This document shows, piece after piece, positions 25,208 to 33,371 of a DNA stretch of 64,000 nt (within the stretch, counting starts at the first letter, position 1; each line of letters begins with the position of its first letter). The translations under genes and the position numbers were made by a program. Location of the stretch: contig OZ223195.1 in assembly GCA_965140355.1 (NCBI GenBank), positions 124,001 to 188,000 on the forward strand, given 5' to 3'. The notes under the pieces are model-generated. The model was given only the letters and a program-made list of their open reading frames with translations. It did not search any database and was not told the origin of the DNA. Source of the DNA: Acetobacterium sp965140355 (GTDB lineage: Bacteria; Bacillota; Clostridia; Eubacteriales; Eubacteriaceae).

Positions 25208-26153
25208 TTTTTTCTTGATGCTCCTCTCTTATTTGGTGACAATTACTTAATTTTTGGGTTAAAAATGCACCCAAAATGATAGAATTCAATTTATTTTCAT
25301 AAGAATCTGATCGGGATGTTAAAATTATTGGGACACAAGCACCCATGACAATCCCTCCCAATTGGGCATTGCCCAAATGAGTCATTACTTTTATGATTGC
25401 ATTTCCAGTTTCAATATTCGGCATGAGAATAACATCAACATCTCCGGCTACTGCTGATTGATAACCTTTAATTCGAGCAGCTTCTTTTGAGACGAGTAAA
25501 TCCATGGCGATTGGACCTTCAACAATTACATCACTCCCAAAATAATTTTGTTGAGATAATTTTTTTAATTCGGCGGCATCCACAGTTGCTGGCATTTTGG
25601 GATTAACTTTTTCTTTGGCGGCAAGACAGCCAACTTTAATCGGGTTAATGTCTAGTAGCCTTGAAAAGTTAACCGCATTTTGGATAATACCCTTCTTTTT
25701 CTCCAGATTTGGATCAATGATCATTCCCCCGTCTGATAGGATTAAAAATTTGTGGTAAGCAGCAATTTTAACCATCATGATACTACTTAAAAGTCGGCCA
25801 ATCATAAGTCCATCGACTTTGTTGATCACCGCTTTTAAAAAAATAGAGGTGTCGACGAGTCCCTTCATTATAAAATCTGCTTGACCCTGTCGAACAAGTG
25901 AAACAGCTTTTTCGCAGGCACTTACCAAATTATCTGCGTCGATGATCTCCATTTCTTGGATATCGATATTTTTATTTTTACTGATGGCATTAATCTTTTG
26001 GCGATTGCCAACAAGTATTATTTTTTCTAAATACAGCTGATTGGCGGTAGAAAGCGCTTTTAACACGGCTTCTTCTGCGGCAGCAGCAACGACAAGGGTT
26101 CCTTTTTTATTTAGAGCGACAAGATCTCCAAGATCGTTAAAACTATTAAACAT
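25182..26153 (-). CDS. phosphate acetyl/butyryltransferase family enzyme (Ptb-like)
   Basis: Converts an acyl-CoA to an acyl phosphate, a step that leads to ATP by way of an acid kinase. The fold is that of phosphotransacylases, with LPTMAGD-like conserved parts appearing here as DVILMPNIETGNAIIKVM and GGIVMGACVPIILTSRSDS. The 323-residue length and the sequence type fit phosphate butyryltransferase better than Pta. I use ATG 26153 (MFNSFNDLGDLV), with GAGGT upstream, in place of an earlier in-frame ATG. Linked to iorAB, the natural reading is that aryl-acetyl-CoA or branched acyl-CoA is turned to acyl phosphate. No butyrate-kinase-like gene is in the window. Substrate is inferred. Confidence 0.85.
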   Translation of the reverse strand: MFNSFNDLGDLVALNKKGTLVVAAAAEEAVLKALSTANQLYLEKIILVGNRQKINAISKNKNIDIQEMEIIDADNLVSACEKAVSLVRQGQADFIMKGLVDTSIFLKAVINKVDGLMIGRLLSSIMMVKIAAYHKFLILSDGGMIIDPNLEKKKGIIQNAVNFSRLLDINPIKVGCLAAKEKVNPKMPATVDAAELKKLSQQNYFGSDVIVEGPIAMDLLVSKEAARIKGYQSAVAGDVDVILMPNIETGNAIIKVMTHLGNAQLGGIVMGACVPIILTSRSDSYENKLNSIILGAFLTQKLSNCHQIREEHQEKNETIVNRK

Positions 26154-26252
26154 GTTAACCTCATTTTCATATAAAACATTATACACTAATTCAAACGTAT
26201 AATAAAGAAACAATTTTGTTACATATAATTTATTATCAATTCATATCAATTG

Positions 26253-26292
26253 CTTGCCATCATTAAACTACCTTCTTTTTAATGATGGCAAG
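26253..26292. repeat. 15-bp perfect inverted repeat upstream of the ptb-like gene
   Basis: CTTGCCATCATTAAA (26253-26267) is repeated inverted at 26278-26292 around a 10-base loop. It is 100 bases upstream of the ptb-like start. A clear T run is missing on the minus strand, so it might be a leader hairpin, operator or a second weak terminator for the gene upstream. Confidence 0.5.
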
Positions 26293-26309
26293 TAATTTTA
26301 TTTGTTAAG

Positions 26310-26361
26310 AAAAAAATAGAGTCAACTTAATCAATTCCAGCGCAGAACCGATCAAGTTGAC
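26310..26361 (-). terminator. terminator of the citrate synthase gene
   Basis: On the minus strand GTCAACTTGATC pairs with GATTAAGTTGAC (one mismatch; 17-base loop) followed by TCTATTTTTTT. It lies 45 bases after the citrate synthase stop. Confidence 0.75.
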
Positions 26362-26406
26362 CAAATAATAGCGATATTTTATATGGTGCCAATTTATTAA
26401 AAAAGG

Positions 26407-27777
26407 TTATTTTCGTAGATCTAATGGTTCATAAGGTCGACGTTTACTTACATTCATATAGGCTGGTCGAATGATCTTACCAGCATTAATAAGCTCTTCT
26501 AAACGGTGGGCACTCCAGCCGGCTATTCGTGCAATTGCAAAAATAGGAGTAAAGAGTTCATGCGGTAATCCCAACATGCTATAAACAAAACCGCTATAAA
26601 AATCAACATTGGCACTAACACCTTTATAGATTTTTCTTTCGTCAGCGATAACCTCAGGTGCTAAGCGAGCTACCATCGAATAGAGTTCAAACTCTTTATT
26701 CATACCTTTTTCATCAGATAACTTTTTCACAAAGCTTTTAAATACATTTGCACGTGGATCTGATACGGAATAGATGGCATGACCAATTCCATAAATTAAG
26801 CCAGCATTATCAAAGGCACGTTTATTAAGCAGGTCGACGAGATATTGTCGGACTTGGCTTTCATCTGTCCAGTCGTCCAGGGTATTTTTCATATCTTCAA
26901 ACATTTGTACTACTTTAATATTGGCACCGCCATGCTTGGGTCCTTTTAATGATCCGAGGGAAGCTGCGATAACTGAATAGGTATCTGTCCCGGAAGAAGA
27001 AACAACATGGGTGGTAAATGTCGAATTATTTCCGCCTCCGTGTTCAGCGTGAAGAACTAATGCAATATCAAGAATTCTAGCTTCAAGTTCAGTATATTTA
27101 CTATCTGGTCTTAATATATAAAGGATGTTTTCGGCGGTTGATAAATTAGGCTGTGGTTGATGAATGAACAAGCTTTGATCATCATGATAATGTTTGTAAG
27201 TCTGATAACCATATACAGCTAAAAGTGGAAATAGTGCGATTAATTCTAATGATTGTCGCAAGACATTAGGGATCGATACATCGCTGGCATTGTCATCATA
27301 GGAAAAAAGAGTCAGTACGCTTCTAGCTAAGGTGTTCATCATATCTGAACTGGGTGCTTTCATGATGATGTCACGGACAAAGCTGGTTGGTAAACTGCGG
27401 TAGTTTCCAAGAACTTTTGTAAAATCGTTTAATTCTTCTTGATTTGGCTGATCACCAAATAACAATAAATAAACAACTTCTTCAAAGCCAAAACGTTGCT
27501 CTTTGGCAAACCCTTCAACGAGTGTTTCAACATCGACACCACGATAAAAAAGTTTTCCTGGGGTACCGATTTTTTTACCATTTTCAAATGTATAGGCTTG
27601 TATTTCTGATATTTCAGTTAATCCTGTTAGCACACCATTTCCTTCTAAATCTCTAAGTCCACGGTTAACTTGATATTTTGTATATAAGGCTGGTTCGATA
27701 TAGCTATTTTTAACACATAATTCGCTGTATTCTATAATTTCAGGGGTAATTTCCGAAAAAATTCGATTCATCATCAA
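26407..27777 (-). CDS. citrate synthase
   Basis: Condenses acetyl-CoA and oxaloacetate to citrate, feeding glutamate synthesis in anaerobes with an incomplete TCA cycle. The catalytic residues are visible: histidine in LHAEHGGGNNST, histidine in YGIGHAIYS and aspartate in SANVDFYSG. At 456 residues it is longer than E. coli GltA-type enzymes owing to an N-terminal extension typical of clostridial forms. Both citrate and 2-methylcitrate synthase activity are possible. It stands alone between its own terminator and a promoter region that carries a small palindrome. Confidence 0.93.
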   Translation of the reverse strand: MMMNRIFSEITPEIIEYSELCVKNSYIEPALYTKYQVNRGLRDLEGNGVLTGLTEISEIQAYTFENGKKIGTPGKLFYRGVDVETLVEGFAKEQRFGFEEVVYLLLFGDQPNQEELNDFTKVLGNYRSLPTSFVRDIIMKAPSSDMMNTLARSVLTLFSYDDNASDVSIPNVLRQSLELIALFPLLAVYGYQTYKHYHDDQSLFIHQPQPNLSTAENILYILRPDSKYTELEARILDIALVLHAEHGGGNNSTFTTHVVSSSGTDTYSVIAASLGSLKGPKHGGANIKVVQMFEDMKNTLDDWTDESQVRQYLVDLLNKRAFDNAGLIYGIGHAIYSVSDPRANVFKSFVKKLSDEKGMNKEFELYSMVARLAPEVIADERKIYKGVSANVDFYSGFVYSMLGLPHELFTPIFAIARIAGWSAHRLEELINAGKIIRPAYMNVSKRRPYEPLDLRK

Positions 27778-27805
27778 TATCCTCTATTTCATATTATTTT
27801 ATATA

Positions 27806-27824
27806 ATTATACATTAAAATGTAT
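27806..27824 (-). promoter_or_regulatory. citrate synthase promoter -10 with overlapping palindrome
   Basis: A perfect TATAAT (complement of 27806-27811) lies 29 bases before the start codon. ATACATT-AA-AATGTAT (27809-27824) is an inverted repeat with two 7-bp arms that covers half of this -10 box. No strong -35 box is seen at the proper distance. This suggests a regulated promoter with an operator. Confidence 0.45.
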
Positions 27825-27928
27825 TTCAAATAAAGTTAAATTGTTATTATTTTTTTAAAATTTGAAAGATGTTTTTGAATAATCCCTTTTTATGCTTCTC
27901 ATATTCTTATTTCAGCTGTTATATTTGT

Positions 27929-27963
27929 AAAAATGAAAGATTAATTAATATTCTTTCATTTTT
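27929..27963. terminator. hairpin with flanking A and T runs between citrate synthase and tRNA-Trp
   Basis: AAAAATGAAAG (27929-27939) pairs perfectly with CTTTCATTTTT (27953-27963). It looks like a bidirectional terminator, although no convergent gene is present. The rest of the 225-base gap (27778-28002) is very AT-rich and holds nothing else that I recognise. Confidence 0.5.
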
Positions 27964-28002
27964 GTGGTTTAAAAAATTAAAGTATTCTATAATTTAGCAT
28001 AT

Positions 28003-28032
28003 AAAAAAACCAATTCAGTAATGAATTGGTTT
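28003..28032 (-). terminator. terminator of tRNA-Trp
   Basis: Perfect 11-bp stem AAACCAATTCA / TGAATTGGTTT with a 4-base loop, ending in seven T on the minus strand, 18 bases after the tRNA. Confidence 0.88.
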
Positions 28033-28050
28033 ATCGTTATTTAATATAAA

Positions 28051-28126
28051 TGGCAGGGGCAGAAGGATTTGAACCCTCGGCACGTGGTTTTGGAGACCAC
28101 TGCTCTACCAACTGAGCTATACCCCT
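28051..28126 (-). tRNA. tRNA-Trp (CCA anticodon)
   Basis: A 76-base cloverleaf read leftwards. Acceptor AGGGGTA pairs with TGCCCCT (one G-U), the D arm is GCTCAGTTGGTAGAGC, the anticodon arm GTGGT-CTCCAAA-ACCAC gives anticodon CCA, and the T arm contains GGTTCAAATCC. The 3' CCA is encoded. It has its own consensus promoter and terminator, so it is a single-gene transcript. Confidence 0.97.
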
Positions 28127-28143
28127 ACAACAGCAACTATTAC

Positions 28144-28172
28144 ATTATAATTGCTGTTATGGTAATTGTCAA
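28144..28172 (-). promoter_or_regulatory. consensus promoter of tRNA-Trp
   Basis: On the minus strand a perfect TTGACA (complement of 28167-28172) and perfect TATAAT (complement of 28144-28149) are exactly 17 bases apart, with the start of transcription expected about 10 bases before the tRNA. An 8-bp inverted repeat AACAGCAA / TTGCTGTT (28129-28158) overlaps it. Confidence 0.85.
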
Positions 28173-28187
28173 TATGTTTATGATTTT

Positions 28188-29621
28188 TTATACCTTTAAA
28201 TCTATTTTATTTAAGTTAAGCAGTTCTCGATTTGCTTCTAAAACCGGATTCACTTCTTCATTTATAAAATCATCCACTTGTTGAGGGGCTCTACCAACAT
28301 AAAGGGTTGGGTCTAAAAGGAAATCGACGTCTTCTTTTTTTAAATTAAATGAGGGTTCTTTGATAATTCTTTCAATCAAATCGTTAGGTTTTCCTTCGAC
28401 TTTGACGGAGTTTCCTGCTTCCATCGATAAAACCCTAATTTTTTCGTGAAGATCTTGGCGGTCGCCACCGCGTTTGACCCCTTCCATAATAATATTTTCG
28501 GTGACCATAAATGGAAGTTCAGCATTGATGTGCTGCAAAATAACTTTAGGATAAACAACCATATTTTCAGTAACATTGATTGCAATCATTAAGATAGCAT
28601 CTGCTGATAAAAACCCTTCTGGAATACTTATTCGTTTATTGGCCGAATCATCTAAGGTGCGTTCAAACCATTGAGTTGAAGCCGTCAGAGCTGGATTAAG
28701 GGCATTTACAATAATATAGCGTGCCAATGAGCAAATTCGTTCGGTACGCATGGGGTTGCGTTTGTAAGCCATCGCGGAAGATCCAATCTGATTTTTTTCA
28801 AAAGGTTCCTCAACTTCTTTTAAGTTCTGTAGGAGTCGGACATCCGTTGCAAATTTGCTTAAACTTTGAGCAATTCCACTGAGTACAGCTAACACCTGAT
28901 AGTCAAACTTTCTTGAATAGGTTTGTCCAGTTACTGCAAAAGTACTTTTGAAGCCCATTTTTTTGGCAACTAAAGTATCTAATTGTTTTACTTTTTCATG
29001 ATTACCATCAAATAACTCCATAAAACTAGCCTGAGTACCGGTAGTTCCTTTGGCACCTCTTAACTTGACGTGGTCAATAAGATGATCTAAATCAGCTAAG
29101 TCGATTAAAAGATCCTGAATCCAGAGACAGGCACGTTTCCCCACTGTTGTTAATTGGGCTGGTTGAAAATGGGTGAAACCTAATGTCGGTAGATCTTTAT
29201 ATTTAGCCGCAAATTGCGAGAGATGACTGATTAGATTAATTAATAGTTTGCGAATATGTTTTAATCCTTCAGTATAGACGATCACATCGGTATTATCACC
29301 AACATAGGCACTTGTTGCACCAAGATGAATAATCCCTTTTGCTTTAGGACATTGAGCGCCATAGGTATGGACGTGCGCCATAACATCGTGCCGGAGTTTT
29401 TTTTCATATTCAGCGGCTAAATCAAAGTCAATATCGGTTATTTTTGACTTTAATTCATCAATTTGTTCCTGAGTTATTTGCAAGCCCAGCTCTTTTTCCG
29501 CCTCAGCTAAAGCAACCCATAATTTCCTCCATGTTTGAAATTTGTTATCGGCAGAGAATATTTGCAGAATCTCTTTAGATGAATAACGTTCAATTAAAGG
29601 GTTTTCATAATATTGTTTCAT
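28188..29621 (-). CDS. purB: adenylosuccinate lyase
   Basis: Acts twice in purine synthesis, cleaving SAICAR and adenylosuccinate to release fumarate. It belongs to the fumarase/aspartase superfamily; the signature loop is GSSAMAYKRNPMRTERI near residue 290, and the catalytic histidine region is TSAYVGDNTDVIVYT with LGFTHFQPAQ. The 477-residue length matches the long clostridial form rather than the 430-residue Bacillus form. No other pur genes are nearby. It starts 26 bases after ymdB. Confidence 0.96.
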   Translation of the reverse strand: MKQYYENPLIERYSSKEILQIFSADNKFQTWRKLWVALAEAEKELGLQITQEQIDELKSKITDIDFDLAAEYEKKLRHDVMAHVHTYGAQCPKAKGIIHLGATSAYVGDNTDVIVYTEGLKHIRKLLINLISHLSQFAAKYKDLPTLGFTHFQPAQLTTVGKRACLWIQDLLIDLADLDHLIDHVKLRGAKGTTGTQASFMELFDGNHEKVKQLDTLVAKKMGFKSTFAVTGQTYSRKFDYQVLAVLSGIAQSLSKFATDVRLLQNLKEVEEPFEKNQIGSSAMAYKRNPMRTERICSLARYIIVNALNPALTASTQWFERTLDDSANKRISIPEGFLSADAILMIAINVTENMVVYPKVILQHINAELPFMVTENIIMEGVKRGGDRQDLHEKIRVLSMEAGNSVKVEGKPNDLIERIIKEPSFNLKKEDVDFLLDPTLYVGRAPQQVDDFINEEVNPVLEANRELLNLNKIDLKV

Positions 29622-29647
29622 TGCTAATCCTGTTTTTCCTTTCTAAA

Positions 29648-30445
29648 CTAATCCTCATAAATTTTATAAAGGCGTGTAATTTTTGACACTTTATTATCCA
29701 AGTCATTTACTTCCAGAATAATCCCATTAATTTGGACGGCACCTGTCGCTGTTACGAAACGATTTGGTCTTTTTGTTATCATATTTTCGATAATAATTTG
29801 CTTATCGACACCGATAACGCCATCGATTGGTCCAGTCATCCCAATATCCGTAATATAAGCTGTTCCGCCAGCTAAAATGCGCTCATCAGCCGTTTGTACA
29901 TGTGTGTGCGTTCCATAAACGACTGAAGCTAATCCATCCATAAAATATCCAAAAGCTATTTTTTCCGATGTCGCTTCAGCATGAAAATCAATTAATATCA
30001 GATCAGAGGACATTTTAAGTTTATCAATTATCGGGATCATCGTGTTAAAAGGACAATTTAAACTGGGCATAAAAATTTGTCCGGATAAATTTACAACACA
30101 AATTTTCTTGATCGCTTTATTTTTTAATTCGTGTGTGAAAATATGATAACCTTTACCAGGGCAAGGGTCTGGATAATTAAGCGGACGAATAATCTGATCA
30201 AAATCATCAATTGTTTCTAAAAGCTCTTTTTGTTGCCAAACATGGTTTCCCATTGTAATTACGTCAATTGGTGAATTTAATAATTCTTTGGCATTTTTGG
30301 TTGTTAGGCCATTCCCACCGGAAGCGTTTTCGCCATTGACGACCGTGAAATCAATTTGATATTCTGAAATTAATTGTGGCAGTTTAGCTTTTATAATATT
30401 TCGCCCGGGTCGGCCATAAACATCTCCAAGTATTAATATCTTCAT
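29648..30445 (-). CDS. ymdB: YmdB-family metallophosphoesterase
   Basis: Calcineurin-like phosphodiesterase that in Bacillus hydrolyses cyclic nucleotides and influences biofilm and sporulation decisions. Metal-binding motifs are GDVYGRPGRN (residues 7-16), NGENASGGNG, MGNHVWQQ, DFHAEATSEK and YGTHTHVQTADERI. Length of 265 is standard. It follows rny, the same neighbour as in Bacillus subtilis, but a terminator hairpin lies between the two genes, so much of its transcription must come from read-through or a local promoter. The ATG has AAAGGATAAACT upstream. Confidence 0.92.
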   Translation of the reverse strand: MKILILGDVYGRPGRNIIKAKLPQLISEYQIDFTVVNGENASGGNGLTTKNAKELLNSPIDVITMGNHVWQQKELLETIDDFDQIIRPLNYPDPCPGKGYHIFTHELKNKAIKKICVVNLSGQIFMPSLNCPFNTMIPIIDKLKMSSDLILIDFHAEATSEKIAFGYFMDGLASVVYGTHTHVQTADERILAGGTAYITDIGMTGPIDGVIGVDKQIIIENMITKRPNRFVTATGAVQINGIILEVNDLDNKVSKITRLYKIYED

Positions 30446-30485
30446 AGTTTATCCTTTTATATGTTAAATGTTTGATAAAAATGAT

Positions 30486-30514
30486 TAAAAAAAGGGGAGA
30501 ATATCTCCCCTTTT
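30486..30514 (-). terminator. terminator of rny
   Basis: 11-bp perfect stem AAAAGGGGAGA / TCTCCCCTTTT with a 3-base loop, followed by a T run on the minus strand. It lies immediately after the rny stop codon. Confidence 0.85.
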
Positions 30515-30516
30515 AA

Positions 30517-32061
30517 CTATTTAGCATAGTCACTTGCTCTTGTTTCACGAATCAGATTAACTTTTATATTTCCAGGATATTCCATTTCTTCTTCTATTTT
30601 CTTGGCAATATCGCGAGATAATAAAATCATCTCATCATCATTGATTTCGTTTGGTTTAACCATAATTCTTACTTCACGTCCAGCTTGAATTGCATAGGAT
30701 TTTTCGACCCCTTCAAACGACATGGCAATAGTCTCAAGCTCTTGTAGCCGTTGAATATAGGAAACGAGTGTTTCTCTTCTTGCGCCAGGTCGTGCTGCCG
30801 AAATAGCATCTGCTGATTGAACAAGAACGGCTTCCATTGTTCGTGCTTCAACATCGCCATGATGAGCTTCTACAGCATGAATGATATTTTTATTTTCTTT
30901 GTATTTTTTTAATACGTTAACTCCAATTTCAACATGAGGTCCTTCGACTTCATGATCGATGGCTTTTCCAATATCATGTAATAAACCGGCTCGTTTTGCA
31001 ACTTTTATATTGCCATCCAATTCTGCGGCCATGATACCAGCCAAATGTGAGACTTCAATGGAATGTTTTAATACATTTTGACCATAGCTAGTTCGATATT
31101 TGAGGCGTCCTAATAATCTTACGATTTCAGGATGTAAGCCGTGAATCCCAGTATCAAAACAAGCTTGTTCACCAACTTCTTTGATATGGTTTTCAACTTC
31201 TTTTTGTGATTTCTTTACCATTTCTTCAATTCGTGCGGGATGGATACGACCATCAATGATTAATTTCTCTAATGACAGTCTCGCAACTTCCCGACGGATA
31301 GGGTCAAATCCCGATAAAATGACGGCTTCGGGGGTATCATCAATAATCAAATCGATACCGGTTAATGTTTCCAACGTACGGATATTTCGACCTTCACGAC
31401 CAATTATACGGCCTTTCATTTCGTCATTTGGTAGGTTCACAACAGTAATTGTTTGTTCAGCCACATGATCTGCGGCACAACGTTGAATGGATTGAGCAAT
31501 AAGTTCCTTTGCCTTTTTATCCGCGACAGCTTTAGATTCAACTTCGATTTGGCGGATCATAATGGCAGCCTCTCTTCGTGTATCCTTACTAATATCATCA
31601 AGCAAAATCTCTTTTGCTTCTTCATAAGTTAAGCCGGATATGCGTTCAAGTTCTTTTACCTGCTCATCATATAAGCCGTCGAGTGTTTCTTTCTTTTTTT
31701 CGAGTTCTTTTCCTTTTTTGTTAAGAGCGTCTTCATTGCGTTCTAAATTTGTTATTTTTTTCTCTAAGTTTTCCTCTTTTGAAATAAGTCGATTTTCAAT
31801 TTTTTGAAGTTCGGCCCTGCGTTCTCTGTTATCTTTTTCAAGGGATTCTTTTAATTTTAAGGATTCTTCCTTAGCATCGAATAAAATTTCCTTTTTTAAA
31901 GTTTCGCTTTCTTTAACGGCATCGTTCACAATTTTTGTAGCGGCTAATTCAGCATTTCTTATTTTGCCTTCAGCAATATTTTTTCGTACCAAATAACCAA
32001 CAACAAAAGCTACAATGATACCAATGAATAAAATTATTATTAGTATGTCTATAATTTTCAC
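30517..32061 (-). CDS. rny: ribonuclease Y
   Basis: Membrane-anchored endoribonuclease that starts mRNA decay in Firmicutes. An N-terminal transmembrane helix (residues 1-25) precedes a long coiled coil (about 30-190), a KH domain with GRIIGREGRNIRTLE, and an HD domain with LLHDIGKAIDHE and HHGDVEA. Length of 514 is typical. Only a GTG at 32061 begins the frame at the expected place, but it overlaps the strong ribosome binding site AAGGAGG (32061-32067). Initiation at ATT 32055 or ATA 32052 would give normal spacing, so the exact start is uncertain. The gene has its own promoter. Confidence 0.95.
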   Translation of the reverse strand: MKIIDILIIILFIGIIVAFVVGYLVRKNIAEGKIRNAELAATKIVNDAVKESETLKKEILFDAKEESLKLKESLEKDNRERRAELQKIENRLISKEENLEKKITNLERNEDALNKKGKELEKKKETLDGLYDEQVKELERISGLTYEEAKEILLDDISKDTRREAAIMIRQIEVESKAVADKKAKELIAQSIQRCAADHVAEQTITVVNLPNDEMKGRIIGREGRNIRTLETLTGIDLIIDDTPEAVILSGFDPIRREVARLSLEKLIIDGRIHPARIEEMVKKSQKEVENHIKEVGEQACFDTGIHGLHPEIVRLLGRLKYRTSYGQNVLKHSIEVSHLAGIMAAELDGNIKVAKRAGLLHDIGKAIDHEVEGPHVEIGVNVLKKYKENKNIIHAVEAHHGDVEARTMEAVLVQSADAISAARPGARRETLVSYIQRLQELETIAMSFEGVEKSYAIQAGREVRIMVKPNEINDDEMILLSRDIAKKIEEEMEYPGNIKVNLIRETRASDYAK

Positions 32062-32110
32062 CTCCTTAAAAACTATTTGCTATATTTTTAATCTACTCAT
32101 CATGATCTAT

Positions 32111-32139
32111 ATTTTATACTCTTTTGAAAATAGTGTCAA
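32111..32139 (-). promoter_or_regulatory. promoter of rny
   Basis: Perfect TTGACA (complement of 32134-32139) and TAAAAT (complement of 32111-32116) are separated by 17 bases on the minus strand. Confidence 0.65.
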
Positions 32140-32178
32140 GAAACAAAGGTCAGGATGAAGGGTTATTTTTCGCAATTT

Positions 32179-32206
32179 AAAAAAAGACCCTTAAAAAGGC
32201 CTTTTT
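32179..32206 (-). terminator. terminator of recA
   Basis: On the minus strand AAAAAGGCC pairs with GGTCTTTTT (one G-U pair), ending in a T run, 15 bases after the recA stop. Confidence 0.8.
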
Positions 32207-32220
32207 CTTAATTAATTTCC

Positions 32221-33300
32221 TTATAGAATATCTTCATCTTCTGCCAAGTTATCTTCGAGCTCTTCAGGATTGGCAACAATTTTATTCAATGCATTTTTAT
32301 CACGAATTTCTTTTTCAATGGTATTGGCAACTTCAGGATTGGCGATCAGATATTCCTTTGAATTGTCGCGACCTTGGCCTAATCGTTGCTCGCCATAGGA
32401 AAACCACGAACCTGATTTATCGACAATACCAAAATCGACCCCAACATCGAGTAGATCGCCTTCTCGGGAAATCCCTTTTCCATACATTATATCAAATTCC
32501 GCTTGTTTAAAAGGCGGCGCAATTTTATTTTTGACAATTTTGGCTCGCGTTCGGTTACCAATGATTTCAGTTCCTTTTTTTAATGATTCAATTCGGCGAA
32601 CATCAATTCTAACTGAGGCATAAAATTTAAGCGCTTTCCCCCCCGTTGTTGTTTCTGGATTTCCAAACATAACTCCGATTTTTTCACGTAATTGATTAAT
32701 AAAAATAGTTGTTGTATTTGATTTTTTAATAACCCCTGTTAGTTTTCGCAAGGCTTGTGACATCAGCCTTGCTTGCAACCCCATATGGGAATCGCCCATT
32801 TCACCATCTATTTCAGCGCGGGGAACCAATGCGGCAACGGAGTCAATCACCACTACGTCAATGGCATTACTTCGTACCAAGGCTTCAACAATTTCCATTG
32901 CTTGTTCACCGGTATCTGGTTGTGCTACTAAAAGATTATCGATATCAACTCCAAGTGCTTTTGCGTAGGTCGGATCTAGTGCATGCTCAGCATCTACAAA
33001 GGCAGCATTTCCGCCAGTTCTTTGTGCTTCGGCAATGATGTGTAGGGCAAGTGTTGTTTTACCGGACGATTCAGGCCCGTATATCTCAACAACACGTCCT
33101 CGCGGCACACCGCCGACACCGAGTGCCATGTCCAGTCCAATGGAAGACGTTGAAATAACATCAACGTTTAATTTAGCAGCATCATCGCCAAGACGCATTA
33201 CAGCACCTTTACCAAAACTTCTTTCAATGTTTTTTAGAGCAGCATCTAACGCTTTTTGTTTATCTGAAAATTGTTCATTTGTTTTTGTTTTATCTGCCAT
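32221..33300 (-). CDS. recA: recombinase RecA
   Basis: Forms filaments on single-stranded DNA for strand exchange and triggers LexA cleavage. The Walker A motif GPESSGKT is at residues 75-82; Walker B VVVIDSVAAL and the DNA-binding loops MGLQARLMSQALRKL and NQLREKIGVMFGNPETTTGG are intact. The C-terminal tail is acidic (EELEDNLAEDEDIL). Length of 359 is normal. It has a perfect promoter whose start region is covered by a LexA box, and a terminator, so it is a single-gene SOS-controlled transcript. cinA, its frequent neighbour, lies upstream. Confidence 0.99.
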   Translation of the reverse strand: MADKTKTNEQFSDKQKALDAALKNIERSFGKGAVMRLGDDAAKLNVDVISTSSIGLDMALGVGGVPRGRVVEIYGPESSGKTTLALHIIAEAQRTGGNAAFVDAEHALDPTYAKALGVDIDNLLVAQPDTGEQAMEIVEALVRSNAIDVVVIDSVAALVPRAEIDGEMGDSHMGLQARLMSQALRKLTGVIKKSNTTTIFINQLREKIGVMFGNPETTTGGKALKFYASVRIDVRRIESLKKGTEIIGNRTRAKIVKNKIAPPFKQAEFDIMYGKGISREGDLLDVGVDFGIVDKSGSWFSYGEQRLGQGRDNSKEYLIANPEVANTIEKEIRDKNALNKIVANPEELEDNLAEDEDIL

Positions 33301-33323
33301 TTGCTACCATCCTATTCCTTATT

Positions 33324-33337
33324 AGAACATTCGTTCT
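33324..33337 (-). promoter_or_regulatory. SOS (LexA) box of recA
   Basis: AGAACATTCGTTCT is a perfect GAAC-N4-GTTC palindrome. It begins 6 bases downstream of the -10 box, covering the transcription start, an ideal position for repression. Confidence 0.88.
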
Positions 33338-33342
33338 TGTTA

Positions 33343-33371
33343 ATTATAACGATTATTTTAAACTTTGTCAA
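33343..33371 (-). promoter_or_regulatory. consensus promoter of recA
   Basis: On the minus strand a perfect TTGACA (complement of 33366-33371) and perfect TATAAT (complement of 33343-33348) are 17 bases apart. The -35 box lies inside the last codons of cinA. Confidence 0.88.

Noticed and set aside
28069..28284. A rightward reading frame across tRNA-Trp
   Set aside because: It reads through the antisense of the tRNA and the end of purB; no coding signal.
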